DNA from: Nissolia schottii
Lineage: Eukaryota > Streptophyta > Magnoliopsida > Fabales > Fabaceae
DNA length: 64,000 bases
Direction of reading: 5' to 3'
Assembly: GCA_003254905.1 (NCBI GenBank)
Contig: QANU01030793.1
Coordinates: 69,360 to 133,359 of the forward strand
Below the pieces are notes generated by a model. It saw nothing but the letters and a program-made list of their open reading frames with translations. It was not told where the DNA came from and searched no databases. Of the stretch, positions 37,945-50,289 are shown piece after piece. Position numbers and translations under genes: made by a program. Positions within the stretch are counted from its first letter, which is position 1; each line of letters begins with the position of its first letter.

Positions 37945-37969
37945 AATAATAATAATAATAATAATAATT
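37914..37969. repeat. Compound microsatellite (CAA)n(TAA)n
   Basis: About nine CAA units run directly into about nine TAA units. A single substitution type separates the two halves, which suggests one array partly converted to the other. Confidence 0.95.
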
Positions 37970-38307
37970 GATTTGTGAAAGAAGTGGATTGGCTTTGGTG
38001 ATTGTCGTTGCAAGCGGATGATGGACCCATGTGAGATTATTATAATTGTTGCAATTTAATATAACAGAACACTTCATTTTACCATAAATTCTGATATCTG
38101 CTTGCTAATCTTGTAGTCATTTAAAATATTTCTACACTATCTTCCAAGTACAGCAAAGTTTATTATTATATTATTATTCGAAGATACGATCACTTCCTAC
38201 ATGTTATTAGTTAATATCAATTAATGATACAATATTGCCTGAAGCCACTTGGACAAAAAATTATATACCCTTATCATGATCATAAATTAATTATACTATA
38301 TAGTAGT

Positions 38308-38309
38308 GA

Positions 38310-38350
<41 letters not shown>
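38308..38350. repeat. Microsatellite (TG)n(TA)n beside the MULE
   Basis: Five to six TG units are followed by about fifteen TA units and end at the target-site sequence of the Mutator-like element. TA runs are a plausible insertion context, but the array may also have grown later. Confidence 0.95.
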
Positions 38351-38352
<2 letters not shown>

Positions 38353-38355
38353 AGC

Positions 38356-38636
38356 GAGTTTTTTACTATATTGTCTCTCTTAATAAAATATATTACAAAA
38401 ATGCCCCTGTTTCAAAACATATTACAGGAATACACTTGTTTTGGCTAGCATGACACTCGTGGCCACGTGACGAAGCTACGTTATATTCACCAATCCGCTA
38501 GGCAAATCAAGGCCAAATTTGCCAATGGGCTAGGCGAATAACAGTGAAAATCGCCAATCTGCTAGGCGAATCACAGTGAAAATCGCCAACCTGAAAGCTA
38601 CATCACCACCATATTCGCCAACCGGTTTAGCGAATT
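38356..38636 (+). repeat. Left terminal inverted repeat of the MULE
   Basis: 281 bp, paired with 45970-46250. Its inner half contains about three tandem units of about 32 bp with the core 'gctaggcgaatcacagtg' preceded by 'gccaat', starting near 38490. A 'ggccacgtg' E/G-box-like word occurs near 38461 in both inverted repeats. Confidence 0.92.
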
Positions 38637-40193
38637 CAACACAAATTTTCCGCTTTCAATTTTACATTTAAATCCCCTTTTACCTTTTATTTGCAAATAA
38701 AGTCCATGGTCAAAACCATTCATTCCCACCTTTTATTTGGGCCAAGGATACCATGGCACCCCTCATCTTTGGAACCATTGCATGGTACCCCAAAAATTGA
38801 GTTAAAACAAGAGTCAAAATTACTTGTCATGCCACTGCACAAGCTAGGCACAAGTTTTTAAAAATTGCAAAAAATAATTTGCACTCTTGATTTTGCAAGC
38901 CAGTCCATTATCCTTTCTCTCACTTAAACTATCACACTCAAATCTAATCTCCTCACCATCATGTGAGTACATCCGCCCTATGTTTTGTTTACTTGCGATT
39001 CTAATTAGTTTTTCCTTTATCTCAATTGATTAGTTAATTAATTAACAATAACAGTAAAACAACACTGCATCTACAAATCTCAAACCCATAAATCTCTCTT
39101 GAAATCTTGCTTTGCTATTTTTCTTGGGTCTTTGGGTGAGGCTTTATGACATTCATGTTGTTTTTCATTTCAGATTTGTGAGTTTGTGGCAATATTTGAG
39201 TAGATGGTGATTTATGATTTTCCACGTTTGGTTTTTGGTGATGAATTAAGAATTGTTTGGGATAATTTTCACTGGGACTTAGAAAGAGAGAGATGTTTTT
39301 CCAAAAATTGTATTAGGAGCCAAAGAGGCAACTAAACAAAAATAGAAAACAAAATCAAAACCACCATCCATAAAATCTAATACTCTTAAAATTAAGCCCT
39401 AAAATCGGCACCCTCTAGATTACAATCAATAGAAAACCTTAAATTTGTATTGGTCATCAAAATCAATCAAATTTCTCAGCAATTGACAAAGAGCAGGACT
39501 CCATTGGAATCCAAGGCAATGAAGGGCATGTGGCTTTGGTGGCGGTAGTGATGGGGCTTCTGTGGTGGTGGCAAGAAGGCTCCATGCCCACTTCAGCCTT
39601 GGCACCAAGAAAGGATTGCCATCACCTGTGGGAAACTGAATCTTCCTTGAGAGTCCATGTTTTTCACAAGCACACACTCAAATCACTGTGATAATTACCT
39701 TTTGCTTCGATAAAGAAAGAAAATAGTAGGAAAGAAAATGGGAAGAAGAGAAAATTGCCATATAAATGAGTAATTTTCACTCTATTGCTTGGTTCAAGAG
39801 AAAATGGAAAGAAAGAAAATGAAAAGGATGAGGGATCCACCATTTTCACTCCTATAGTGGTCATTTTCACTCCTATAGTGGCACATGGGATCCACAACTT
39901 GTGTTTTAAATCCCCAACTTTAAGATTTGAACAATCGCAAGGATATTTATTAGATTAGAACCTTTTTATTTTTGATAGGGCTAGATGTTAATTCATTGCA
40001 TGTAGTTTATGGTTGTCATGTAGGTAATATAACATTTACATTTCAAACAAATATAAGAGTTGCACATTTATATAAAATTGCATATAATAAAATACATAAG
40101 TTAAAAGTACGTTATATAAAATTAAAATAATTAAATTAAAGATAACAAAGTTATTAGTAAAAAAACCAAATTAAATTAAAGCTGACAAAGCCA

Positions 40194-42405
40194 CTAATTT
40201 TGAGTATCAGAGCGTGGAGATCTAGGATGAGGGTCAGCTGACGTGCCAGTCTGTGATGGATAAGTATATGGGGCCGAGTAAGGATACATTGATGGTGGGT
40301 AAGGATGTGGTGGTGGTGGTGATGATGAGTAAGGGTATGATGGTGGTGGATAAGGGTATGGAGGATATGAATATCCATAATGATATGGTAGTGGATAGTA
40401 ATTTAGTAGTAGAGGATACAGAGCAACTAATGGGTGAGATAGTGGCTTAGCAGCATCAATATATTAGCCGTGGCAGTGGCCTCATGCTGAGTACTTTGGT
40501 GGCTTGAATACTTATATGTTTCAGTATTACGAACTCGTCTTCATCCATCTGCTAATCCAGTTCTTCTTCTACGACGTGTCCTTGAGCCTTGGTTATCGTC
40601 ATCAAATGACGTGGAATGTTAGTCATAGAAGGAGGAGCTAACTGAAGTTGTTCCCTTGAAATTAGATCATGCTCCTTTAATGTAGATAGGATAGCCTCGA
40701 CTGATGTTCGAAGGTTGTCCATGTTAAATGCAAAGTGAGGATCAATAGACCAAAGATGTTGTTCCGCAATATCAGCCTAACAAGTTGAAATACCAATAAT
40801 TATCATCAATAATACAAAATAATTTTCTTTAAAAAAATAATTGACATAGAACTTACCACAACTCCTAGAGTTACTTAAGTGCGACCGATCTAATGTTGAG
40901 TTACTTTTTTATACCATTACACGTATTTTGAACATACAGTAAGAGACATAGGCAATGGTCTCTAGCTAATAATTTGCACCCGACGATCATCCTAGTAGGC
41001 AATATATTTCCTATGCACATTTAACCAATATTGGCATGTCTTTCTGGCTAGGGTGATGTTATGCAAATGATCTGGCTGATGTGGCCTCCCTGGTATAGGT
41101 TAATCCATACCAAACTGAAGCATAACTCTATTAGGTTGGTGCCACTGAACGATAAAAAAACATATCAAAGGGACCACTGATATCTTCCCTGCCATGCAAA
41201 AGTTAAGAAGTTCTACCAATATTTCTTCAGTGTATGGCTGCTATACAATCTAAGAAAAAGTGAACAAAGTTAGTAAAAACATGTAAAGAAAGTGGAATAA
41301 TAAAAGTACAAATATTTATATAATTACCTCATTTTTCTTCAAGTTGTTGAAAAAATGAAGATAATACTGAAGAAAGTGCAATGGAGAATCTGATAAAACT
41401 TTATGGTTGTGTCACCTAATTCAAATTTAAATGTAAAACACATTAGTAAATCATAAAATGCATATTGAATGTGTAATTCAAAAAGAATACACAAACAAAT
41501 AAATAATACTTTCTTAAATCCCAATGGACGAAAATGTGCACAATCAGGTAAATAGTGATTCCAAGTTGCTTTGTCAGTGGGGTCAGCAAGTGTAGGGGCA
41601 AGATGAGGAAATCTATGCCAAACCCAATACTAGAGAATAGAGCAAGGGCCTCCAATGTCATGTTGATCATAATCAGTAGCCTTGCAAAGCACCCTATACA
41701 TAAAAGTTAAGGTTGCAGATCCTCAACCATATGTTCCAGCATTGGCGAAGTCCTCTAAAAATGGGAGAAAGATAGAATGTACCCATGACCCTGAATGGTC
41801 TAGAAACAATGTGCCTCTAACAAAATGAAGCAAATATGATTGTGCATATTGCTGGACCAAAACATCATTAACATTGTCATCAGGCTCATTATTAAGTAAC
41901 TCAACTAGCCATGACAACCGAATACATGATCCAAAATACCCACTCTGCATTAGTGGACGCGCACCTAGTAATTCTTTACATCGATCCACTAAGTGATCAT
42001 CATGAGTTCGACCAATTATATCATGACCATCAATAGGAAGCCCGAAAATAATACTAATGTCCTCCAACGTCATGGTGCACTCCCTAGTAGACATATGAAA
42101 TGTATGTGTTTCAGGACGCCATCTCTCTACCAATGTTGTGATCAAATGGTGATCAACAGTCAATACCCCATATGAACAACCCCTACAAAGCCATCCTGCT
42201 CTAAGTATGGAATGATACAATCTAGAGGGTCTCGACATTTTTCTAAGTGTTTCCCAGCGTGTACACGCCTAACACGTAATATCTGATCATGAGCCCCATT
42301 CCAAATATGTTGGAACACATGATAGTTTTGTAACTCAAGAAAAGAAGAGTCCTCTGGACCAGGGTTTACATGGTGAACCATCTTATACACGGTAATAGTA
42401 AGCAT
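40194..42405 (-). pseudogene. Plant mobile domain (PMD) gene carried by the MULE
   Basis: The minus-strand product starts near 'MVHHVNPGPEDSSFLELQN' and runs through 'LVERWRPETHTFHM', 'CTMTLEDISIIFGLPIDG' and 'FLPFLEDFANAGTYG'. These are hallmarks of PMD proteins, often listed as 'phosphatase 7 long form homolog'. Later exons near 41690-41020 read 'DIGGPCSIL' and 'VQWHQPNRVMLQFG'. The protein ends in a tyrosine/proline-rich tail (40380-40194) with repeated YPYPP and PPPP words and the ending SPRSDTQN. Breaks visible: a frame change near 42165-42185, one stop near 41722 and one near 41630. Known PMD proteins (MAIN, MAIL1) act in the nucleus in genome stability and silencing. Other PMD genes travel in transposons; this one sits downstream of mudrA on the same strand. 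Intron positions are only approximate. Confidence 0.8.
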
Positions 42406-42935
42406 ATAAATTTAGTATTAATTACTAAAATAATCAATCAAAACAAAACAATAAATATTAATAAATTTAGTATTGATAACTAACATAATCAAACAAAACA
42501 AAACAACGGATATTAATAAATTAATGTTGATCACTAATATAATCATGTAAAACAAAACAAAGAATTTAATAACAAAATAATACATCAAATGCATTCAAAA
42601 TAAAATAATACAAACACATTAACAGGTCCTCAAACAAAATAATACACAAACAAATTAAAAGGTCATCACCCAAAACAATACATAACCACAAATGAACAAT
42701 ACATAAACGCAAATGAAGGTTCGCTAATAAATGTTTAACCATAACAACAAAACATGTCAGACTAGTTTAACTTGATGGTCTGCCACCGTCATTCACTAAA
42801 GTTTTGCAACGACGACTATTATGGTCAGTCTGTCTGTATCGTGAACAGTGTTGCATTGGGCCTTTCTCAACATAATCCATCTCATTTCTAATTCCGGTTG
42901 ACTTAGGTTGTCCTTTATCTCTGCGCAATCTAGGG

Positions 42936-45552
42936 TCAGGCATTAATGACTAATGTCCAATCAAGAGTTTGTGGCCACCATGGTTCATCCTTGATGGGTT
43001 TCCATGGAGCCTCATAAGCTCGATAAACACTTTTATTTTTATATACATTATGCACATATTGATAAGGGTCAATCGCCTTGGAAGAACATGTTGGCAATGC
43101 ATGAGAGCAAGGAAAGTGCAATGCTTTAAACATACCACAGTCAAACCAACCTTCTTGAAGGCTTAAAGTAAATTTTTTACCACTTTTTTGTGTTTGAGGG
43201 TTGAATGCCTCTTCAACAAGAAATTTAGTTGTCTTCTTATCAAATAAGGTCGCATGGTGGGAGCTTGCCTTTTCAATGTTTGGCAACCACTGTTCATAGA
43301 AATCATCAGTATACTGTTGATTATCCACATAAAGTTTCTTTTTGACCTTATTTTTTCTCTTCACAAAGTATTCTACCAATTTGAAATAAGTCATCTGAAC
43401 TATGCAGTTATTGGTAGACGTTTGGCCCCCTTTAAAACTCCATTTATACACTTTGACAGGTTGGTAGTCATATGACCAAATCTTTGACCACCATCATCAT
43501 ATGTTAAACTCCACTTTTCTTTAGGAATTTTTTTAATCTAATTGGATATTTCTTCTGTTTCAGTGAATTTATCCAACCTCTCATCAAATTTCGGTCAACA
43601 AGATTCACGTCCTACAAAATTATTACAACGATTTTTAGTATTGATCTAACTAAAATAAATAATTATGGATACTTTAAATGAAAGAAAAAAATTTATTACC
43701 TATACTCTTCAAAGAGTTCTTCAATGACACATTGTGAAACTTGCTGTTAAAATTACTGCCAATATGATGTAAACAATATACGGATAAGGTGGTTTCCATC
43801 CAAGGTTAACATTATCCACTGCTGCTATGATACTCTTATGTCAATAAGATATCAAATATATTCCTTGTTCTCATGTGACATGTTCACAAATGCAAGATAA
43901 GAACCAACTCCAAGGTTCCTTTGTTTCCCAGTCAACAATAGCAAATGCAAGAGGTAATGGTCTTCGGTTTCCATCTTGTGTAGTTGCAATCAACAATTTT
44001 TGTTTATATTTTCCATATAAATGAGTCCCATTAATCTAAATAAATGGCTTGCAAAATTGAAATCCAAGCGCACATGGTTTGAAAGTCCAAAACAAGCAAA
44101 CAAACATTTGCTTTGATTGATCAACTCGATTATGCACCACATAGTCATCAGTTTCCAACAACACCATAGTGTCTGGCACAAAATGTTTCATGGCCTCTAA
44201 CTATCTAGGCAACCTCTCATAAGATTCCTCCCAATCACCAAAAATCTTAATAGATGCTCTTTGCTTCGCCAACTAAGCTTTTCGATATGACAAATTATAT
44301 CCAAATATACTTTTAATCCTCTTAAGTAACAAGCATATCTCAACATCAGGTTGTGTTCTAACCATGCCCTGTATATACCTTTGGACCAAAACAGATAGCA
44401 ACTTCTTATGATCTTGTGTCATAGAGATGTTTACATAAGTTTGTGGTCCATAATACTGAGAAATTTTCCATTTATTACACCTCTTACTGTTAACAGCCCT
44501 AACTCTCCAATTGCAAGAAGCCCCAAATTGAGAGCAATTAGCAGTTAGCCTTTATGTATCAGATAATTCAACCTTATAATCTCGATGCCTTCTGATTGAA
44601 TAATAATCTAAAGCTGACTTAACAACATCTTTTGTTGGAAATCACAATACAACAAACAGTTCTTCTTGTGAACTCCAAGTGTCATACTCAACAAATCCAA
44701 CGGTTTCACCATTAGCAAATGCATCCCAATTAATTTCTGAAAATTTAGGACAAGTAGACTTAAATGCATTTTCAGGAATAACATTAGTTGGATGGACATT
44801 GTTAATAAAAACACCAATTGGAGAGTCATTGTTACGAACAAAGCGAATTGGAAAAACTTGATGCACATTAACAAATGCATCGGCCTTGTCTTTTGAATCC
44901 ATACTTAAATCATCATCAACATTAGCAGCAGTAGGTAAATACTCTTCGTCATCACTTGTATCAGATAATACTTATCTCATTTGTGTATTTTCACATTGAG
45001 ATAAGTTCACACAAACAACAGGTTGAGTCATATTGGCTGAAGATGTAAATGGAGCATGAAAAGTTGGAGGATTTTGAGATAGGGTCACATCATCTTGAAA
45101 TACGGGAGCAAAATGTGCCATTGACGATTGAGTGTTGATAGGGTTTGAATTTCAATATTCACATGAGTCTCTCCCTCTTTTCTTTCTACCTCGACAAACA
45201 CTTCCATAGAAGCTAAATCTGGATTTTGCTCGAAAGCATCTATCATGCATGTAACATCGTCATCATCAAACATATTAACACTAGTAGATTTCAACCCATC
45301 ACCCGACCCTTGTAGTAATCGAAAAAGAATTCTTGATACAAATTGATTCTCTTGTAACCTTAATTTCAAACAAATTTCTTTTTTCAAATCATCTAAACAC
45401 ATACCCCTCTTAATCATCAAAGATGTCAGATTAGGACCATCATACATAAACCCATGTTCACCTTCATACATTCTCCCATTAGAATAAATGAGCACAATAA
45501 GAGATTTCTTCATTTTTCTAATTCTGGATAAAACACATTCTATGTCAAACAT
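42936..45552 (-). pseudogene. mudrA-type MULE transposase, decayed
   Basis: On the minus strand the N-terminal part (45552-45085) has a PB1-like start ('KKSLIVLIYSNGRMYEGE'). A DNA-binding region near 44640-44450 contains 'SCNWRVRAVNSKRC'. The MULE catalytic core near 44080-43890 reads 'FKPCALGFQFCKPF', 'INGTHLYGKYKQKLL' and 'LPLAFAIVDWE'. A SWIM zinc finger at about 43145-43075 reads 'FDCGMFKALHFPCSHALP'. The first catalytic Asp of the usual DGTHL motif is Asn here (NGTHL). I count about six in-frame stops and at least one frame change, so the transposase is inactive. The order of domains and length are otherwise complete. It would have been expressed from the right terminal repeat. Confidence 0.85.
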
Positions 45553-45969
45553 ACAATTAATGTCAATACAAAAATATATTCAAACATTTAAAATTCACAC
45601 CAATAAAAATACTAAATAGCATATTAATTAGCTAGTCACGAATTCAATACTATACTACTCTATGCATCAATCTATCATAAATTGCTTAGCAAACTACAAC
45701 ATTTATATAATCAATTTAAAGATTACATTTAAAGAAATTTATATAATTCACACATACTAGTTAAACTGTAAATTTAGAAAAAAAATAATAGCATTATAAT
45801 AAATTAAAAATTACAAGGCTGCCACACAAATTGAATAAGCTACTCCTAGCCTTTGACAATCCAAGAGTGAAGAGAGGATGTATTTGTAGAGAGAGAAGTA
45901 AATTTTAGAAAATGAGAATGGGTGAAGTGGTTTGGGGTCGTGTGGTTGGATTATTGGGCCCGGGTGCAA

Positions 45970-46250
45970 ATTCTCCAAACCGGTTGGCGAATATGGTGGT
46001 GATGTGACTTCCAAGTTGGCAATTTTCATTGTGATTCACCTAGCGGATTATCGATTTCCACTGTGATTCGCCTAGCTCATTGGCGAATTTAGCCCTGATT
46101 CGCCTAACAGATTGGCGAATATGACGTGGCTTCGCCACGTGGCCACGGATGTCTTGCTGGTCAAAACATGTGTGTTCCTGTAATATGTTTTGAAATAGGG
46201 GTATTTTTGTAATATATTTTATTAAGAGGGGCAATATAGTAAAAAAACTC
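45970..46250 (-). repeat. Right terminal inverted repeat of the MULE
   Basis: The inverted counterpart of 38356-38636, with the same tandem 'GCTAGGCGAATC' units and the same 'cacgtggcc' word. Because mudrA is read leftwards from 45552, this repeat lies upstream of it and would have held its promoter. Confidence 0.92.
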
Positions 46251-46261
46251 AATAAGTAGCT

Positions 46262-47877
46262 ATCATTGTCACGTTGTGATGTCCAAATAAGCTTATAGTC
46301 TCGCGCACGTGTGTATATATATTTTAATGTGATAAATTAGTATTTTTCAATACAATATTAATATAGAGATACATTGTAAGCTTAAATGGTTTGCAAATTT
46401 CTAAACTTCTTATAAGATAACTTTTTTCAATGATTTGATTAATGAAAAATTTATTACGATCATATAAAACATGAAATAATAGCAAAAATTGATGAATTTA
46501 ATTATAAAAATTATTAAAATTAAATAAATTAAATACTATGAAGTATTTACCCTATTAGATAGATAAAAAATTACCTTAAATATTTTTACATTTTCAATTT
46601 TTTAAAATTTAAAAATGTTTCATCCACACGCATTAAGAATTTCTGAATTTGTAAACAGATGCAGAGATTTGTGAGGAAGCTATTGGCCAGGTATTTTTTA
46701 TATAATTTTTAACTTTTTTTTTATGGTAAGTGCCGTTGACCAGATTTACATTGCTGCATCATTTTCCTCCAAACTTTATTAGCTATATAAGACAGCGCAT
46801 TATTTGACAAACAATCCAATGTGGGATTTTTATATGATAAAGTAATCTTTGTTATTATAGTGATGTTTATATTAACATCTCGAATTAAATGATAATGAAC
46901 CAAAACGCACGTGGTTATAATGGCAATATTCATTCCAAGACAGTTGTCACGATTGCAACTATTGATGGTTGAATTTCAGTTTTATTTGTCTTTTAAAATT
47001 TTATTTCATTAAACCGCAAATATAAATTATTAGGTAAATAGTGTTTACACCCCTAAATTTTTCTTAGTTGCAAATAAAAAATTTTAACTTTTAAATTTTT
47101 TAATTTAACCATTAAGTTCTCACTCATTGACAAATAACTTTCACGAATCATTAACTCTTTCAATTAAATTTTGAAACTACAATAAATTTTATAGTTAAAC
47201 CTTATGTGAAGTTATATTTAACATATTATCAAAATGTTAGAGAATGATATGTCAAGATTTGAGTGTGCTATGCAAAAATCTTTATTGACTTTTTCTTAAT
47301 TTCTCTTTTATTATCTCATTAAATATTATATTAAAAAACATATTGATGTGTTTAAAAAAATTAAAACATATTTGACAATAATTTAGAATACCCACATATT
47401 TTTCTCTCTCATATAATGAGAAAAAGTCATCATAATAAAATTGAAATTAATTTGTATCGATTAATAGTGTAAAAGAATTTTACATTATCATCTAATTGTG
47501 TGTTGTCATATAAGTAAAATTGGTTATATTAGTTTTTGATATTACCAAACATTGATTAAATTAATCCTTTGACATTGGTTAAATTAATCTATCACCAAAA
47601 CCATTTTTCAATCACTAAAATTTTAAGGCTTAAATTTAAATATTTAAAAATTTAAAGTACTTAATTACTCACAACTGAACGAAAGTATATAGGATGTGTA
47701 AATGATGGTTTCCCTGAAATATTTTACACGTTCTCTTAGTTCTATATATTTATCTCCTTAAAAGTGTTTGACATTTATAACAATAGCTTTATAAAATACT
47801 AGAGGTTTTATAAAAAATAAAATAAAAAATATTAGAGGTTCTCTTCACTCGCCCGTAGTTTTTGTCCACCACTACAT
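46262..47877. other. Gene-free AT-rich region
   Basis: No supported gene or paired transposon ends; many AT-only stretches. Confidence 0.5.
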
Positions 47878-47880
47878 TAA

Positions 47881-48263
47881 AGATTTCTTTGGTTGTTAAG
47901 ATAGAACATGAATACAAAGATAGAAAGATACACAATTATATTTGGTTGTTGAGACATGTATAAAATTGTCTCAGAAAAGAAAATTAATGTATTTTTTGTA
48001 CCTCTGTTTTGCTGAGATATGGAAACAAGACATAGAAACAACCTTTCAGATTAAGATATTATATTTTTTTCTATTAAATTAATGTACTAATGATATTTTA
48101 AGTTTGTCTTGTGTCTATTAAACCAAACAAGATGTAAATATAAATAAGTGTGTCTTCTATACTGTTACCAAACAAAATATAAGACTGACTTACCCTTTTA
48201 TTTTTTATGTCTTTGTCTCTATGTTTCCATACTCCTGTCCTGTCTCAGCAACCAAATGCAACC
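47881..48263. mobile_element. Probable Tourist-like MITE (383 bp)
   Basis: The left end 'ttctttggttgttaagatag' and the right end in reverse ('tgcatttggttgctgagac') are imperfect inverted repeats. Further inside, 'gaatacaaagatagaaaga' pairs with 'gagacaaagacataaaaa'. TAA flanks both sides (47878-47880 and 48264-48266), as in PIF/Harbinger elements, but three bases in AT-rich DNA is weak support. There is no coding capacity. Confidence 0.6.
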
Positions 48264-48635
48264 TAATAATCTTACTGATTTTATAAATGATTAATTAGAA
48301 AAATGAGACGGATTATCCTTTTTTTTTTCTCTTCTCTCTCTTCGTTTCTTCTGTTCTTCGATTATGAGTGTTAGTGAGGGAGGCTTGCATCATCGTTTTT
48401 TTTTGTGGTAGGCATACTGTTTTTTTTCTTTTTTGCTACTTAAGTATTTATTGAATAAAAGGCTAAGATCTATTAAATCTTGAGTATAGGTATCCAGATT
48501 TATCATTTTTTAGAACAACTTATCTCATGTTTTTATATTCCGCTTTGTGGTTGTTTAGGTTCCCCTTATGGTTGTGTTGATTCATTTTGTGATTGTTTCT
48601 TTTGTAGGGTTACAAATGACAAAGATGATCGGACC

Positions 48636-48810
48636 TATGGCTAAAAGGGTGTAATACATTCTTCAAGCTGTAACATTTTTTGTGTTGGTCTTCGATGTGA
48701 AAGATGCTTAAACATCATTAGTCTTCGAGTAAGGATCAGAGTTAAGAACCGAGTTAGTTCAAGATGCAGAATGTCTTTATTTCTTATTTACATTAGATTT
48801 AATGTATTTG
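48636..48810 (+). repeat. Dispersed repeat C, copy 1
   Basis: About 175 bp matching the reverse strand of 52755-52930. Shared blocks include 'attcttcaa.ctgtaaca', 'cgtgttggtctt.aatgtgaaa', 'tagtcttcga' and 'atgcagaatgt'. Identity is roughly three of four by eye, with small gaps. There is no coding capacity and the family is unknown to me. Confidence 0.65.
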
Positions 48811-48849
48811 TTTTTAATTTGTAAATACCGTCAAACTTTTCTGTGAATC

Positions 48850-50180
48850 AAATTATGTTTATTGTTAAAAAAAATACAGACAAATGATGATAAAGTGAGC
48901 TCAGCATAAATAATTAGTATTTGATCAATAATTCAATATGAACATCCAGGATCTGAACCCCGTCTTATTCCCAAACAACGGCGGCAATGTCCTTTTCTTT
49001 ATAAACAGTGAATCGGAAAAAAATCGTCTAAAATGATAAGATAAAAGATACTGATATATACTAATTAAATTAATAAATTATATTGTAGGTGAGTTTCACC
49101 AAATGGTTTAAGAGTACAATTAATTGACTAAAAAATAGGATTTCTTGAACAATAAAATTCCTTTTTTCGATATTTAACATAGTTACATAATTAAAATTTG
49201 AACTCGTGATTTCTAATTAAATTACAACAATCTCATACCTGCTAATCTATTTGGTCATTGGTGTAGACTTTTTGCATATGTTTTGTGATGATTGAATCTT
49301 AATTTGAGTCTATTTATTGATTGTGATCCATCAGTAATTTTTAGGAATAAATTGTTTTAAATAATTTTTTTGTCACGTAAAATCATATATAATTTTGTAT
49401 CATTAATTTATTTATATTATGTATGAATCTTAATTCATCAATTAATAATTAGAGGTCATAATTAAATTTACGTGAAAAGAGAAATTTAATTATGGGATCT
49501 AATCCCTATTTTTGTCCGTGTTTGCCGAATAGCATTGACCTAGCTTCCTGGAAGAATGAGGACTAAAATTCTAAGATAAACCTTTTTCTTAGCCAATATT
49601 TCAAGGAGAAAAAACCTCATACTCTGCAGTATTTTACGAAGAAAGTAGATTCTTTCCTGTTAAAATTTGTCATGTTAATTATATTAAAATAAAGAAAGAT
49701 ACAAAAAGTTGAATTAAGTCTTATCAATTTTAAGAAGACTCTACTTATTTAAATTTTGCATTTTATTAAGACTAAACATAATAATTTTTGTAAAAAGAAG
49801 TTACGCAGTTAGCATCCATATTTTTTGCTTACATACATTATGGGTCCAAAATTTCCCATTTGATCTATGCCATAGTTACGCCGAATAAGATGAAAATCAC
49901 AGGCTATTCTGGAGAAGTGGGAATAATATAGATGCACCAAATTGATGTTGGAATAATTATAATAATAATTATTTTATGGACATGCATAAATTAGTGTTTA
50001 GTCCAAATTAAATTGTTCACCAGAATAATGTGTACATATGTTTGGACTAGCTGATGATAGGTGGGCTAGGTCCATCATTGTCTAATGTATAGAAGAGTCA
50101 CTTCGCTTACCCTGTGTCAGTTTTTATTCTCCCTATTAAGAATAAATTAAAAGCTTTCTGCTGCCTTGTGGAACCTGACA
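48850..50180. other. Gene-free region
   Basis: AT-rich, with no recognised gene, RNA or paired repeat ends. Confidence 0.45.
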
Positions 50181-50241
50181 CAGAGTTAGGTGAGAAACTC
50201 TTCCTCTCCTTCTGTTTTTGCTCCATTTCTCTTCTCTGCAG

Positions 50242-50278
50242 GCACAAAAGAAAATGGCCTCCGCTCTTTCAATTCCAG
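50242..50278 (+). other. Possible orphan first exon of a plastid protein
   Basis: After a pyrimidine-rich stretch ending in 'ctctgcag' (an acceptor-like site at 50240-50241) the sequence reads ATGGCCTCCGCTCTTTCAATTCCAG, then GT. This would encode MASALSIP, a typical beginning of a plastid transit peptide, and end at a donor site in phase 1. A donor-like 'ttag|gtgaga' lies at 50190, but the implied leader intron of 52 nt is short for a plant. I find no continuing exon in the following 700 bp. It may be the left-over 5' end of a gene broken by transposons, or chance. Confidence 0.3.
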
Positions 50279-50289
50279 GTAAAAATTCC

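Larger units (their letters stand above)
38356..46250 (-). mobile_element. Mutator-like element with mudrA and a PMD gene (7.9 kb)
   Basis: Terminal inverted repeats of 281 bp (38356-38636 and 45970-46250) begin GAGTTTTTTACTATATTG and agree at about 86% by hand count, most differences being C/T or G/A. The flanks 'taaagtagc' and 'ataagtagc' form a worn 9-bp target duplication (7 of 9). Inside, both genes read on the minus strand: a mudrA transposase (45552-42936), then a plant-mobile-domain gene (42405-40194). The left 1.5 kb (38640-40190) holds no recognised gene. The minus-strand frame 39426-39677 might be a captured host fragment, but I do not recognise it. Both genes are interrupted, so the copy is not autonomous now. 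The structure, however, is complete from end to end. Confidence 0.9.

Noticed and set aside
38356-38640. LTR of a retrotransposon
   Set aside because: The matching copy at the other end is inverted, not direct, and the element encodes a MULE transposase.
40154-40378. Histidine-rich minus-strand frame (HHHHHHH)
   Set aside because: A frame-shifted reading of the Tyr/Pro-rich PMD tail; the PMD frame ends in a proper stop and fits the gene order.
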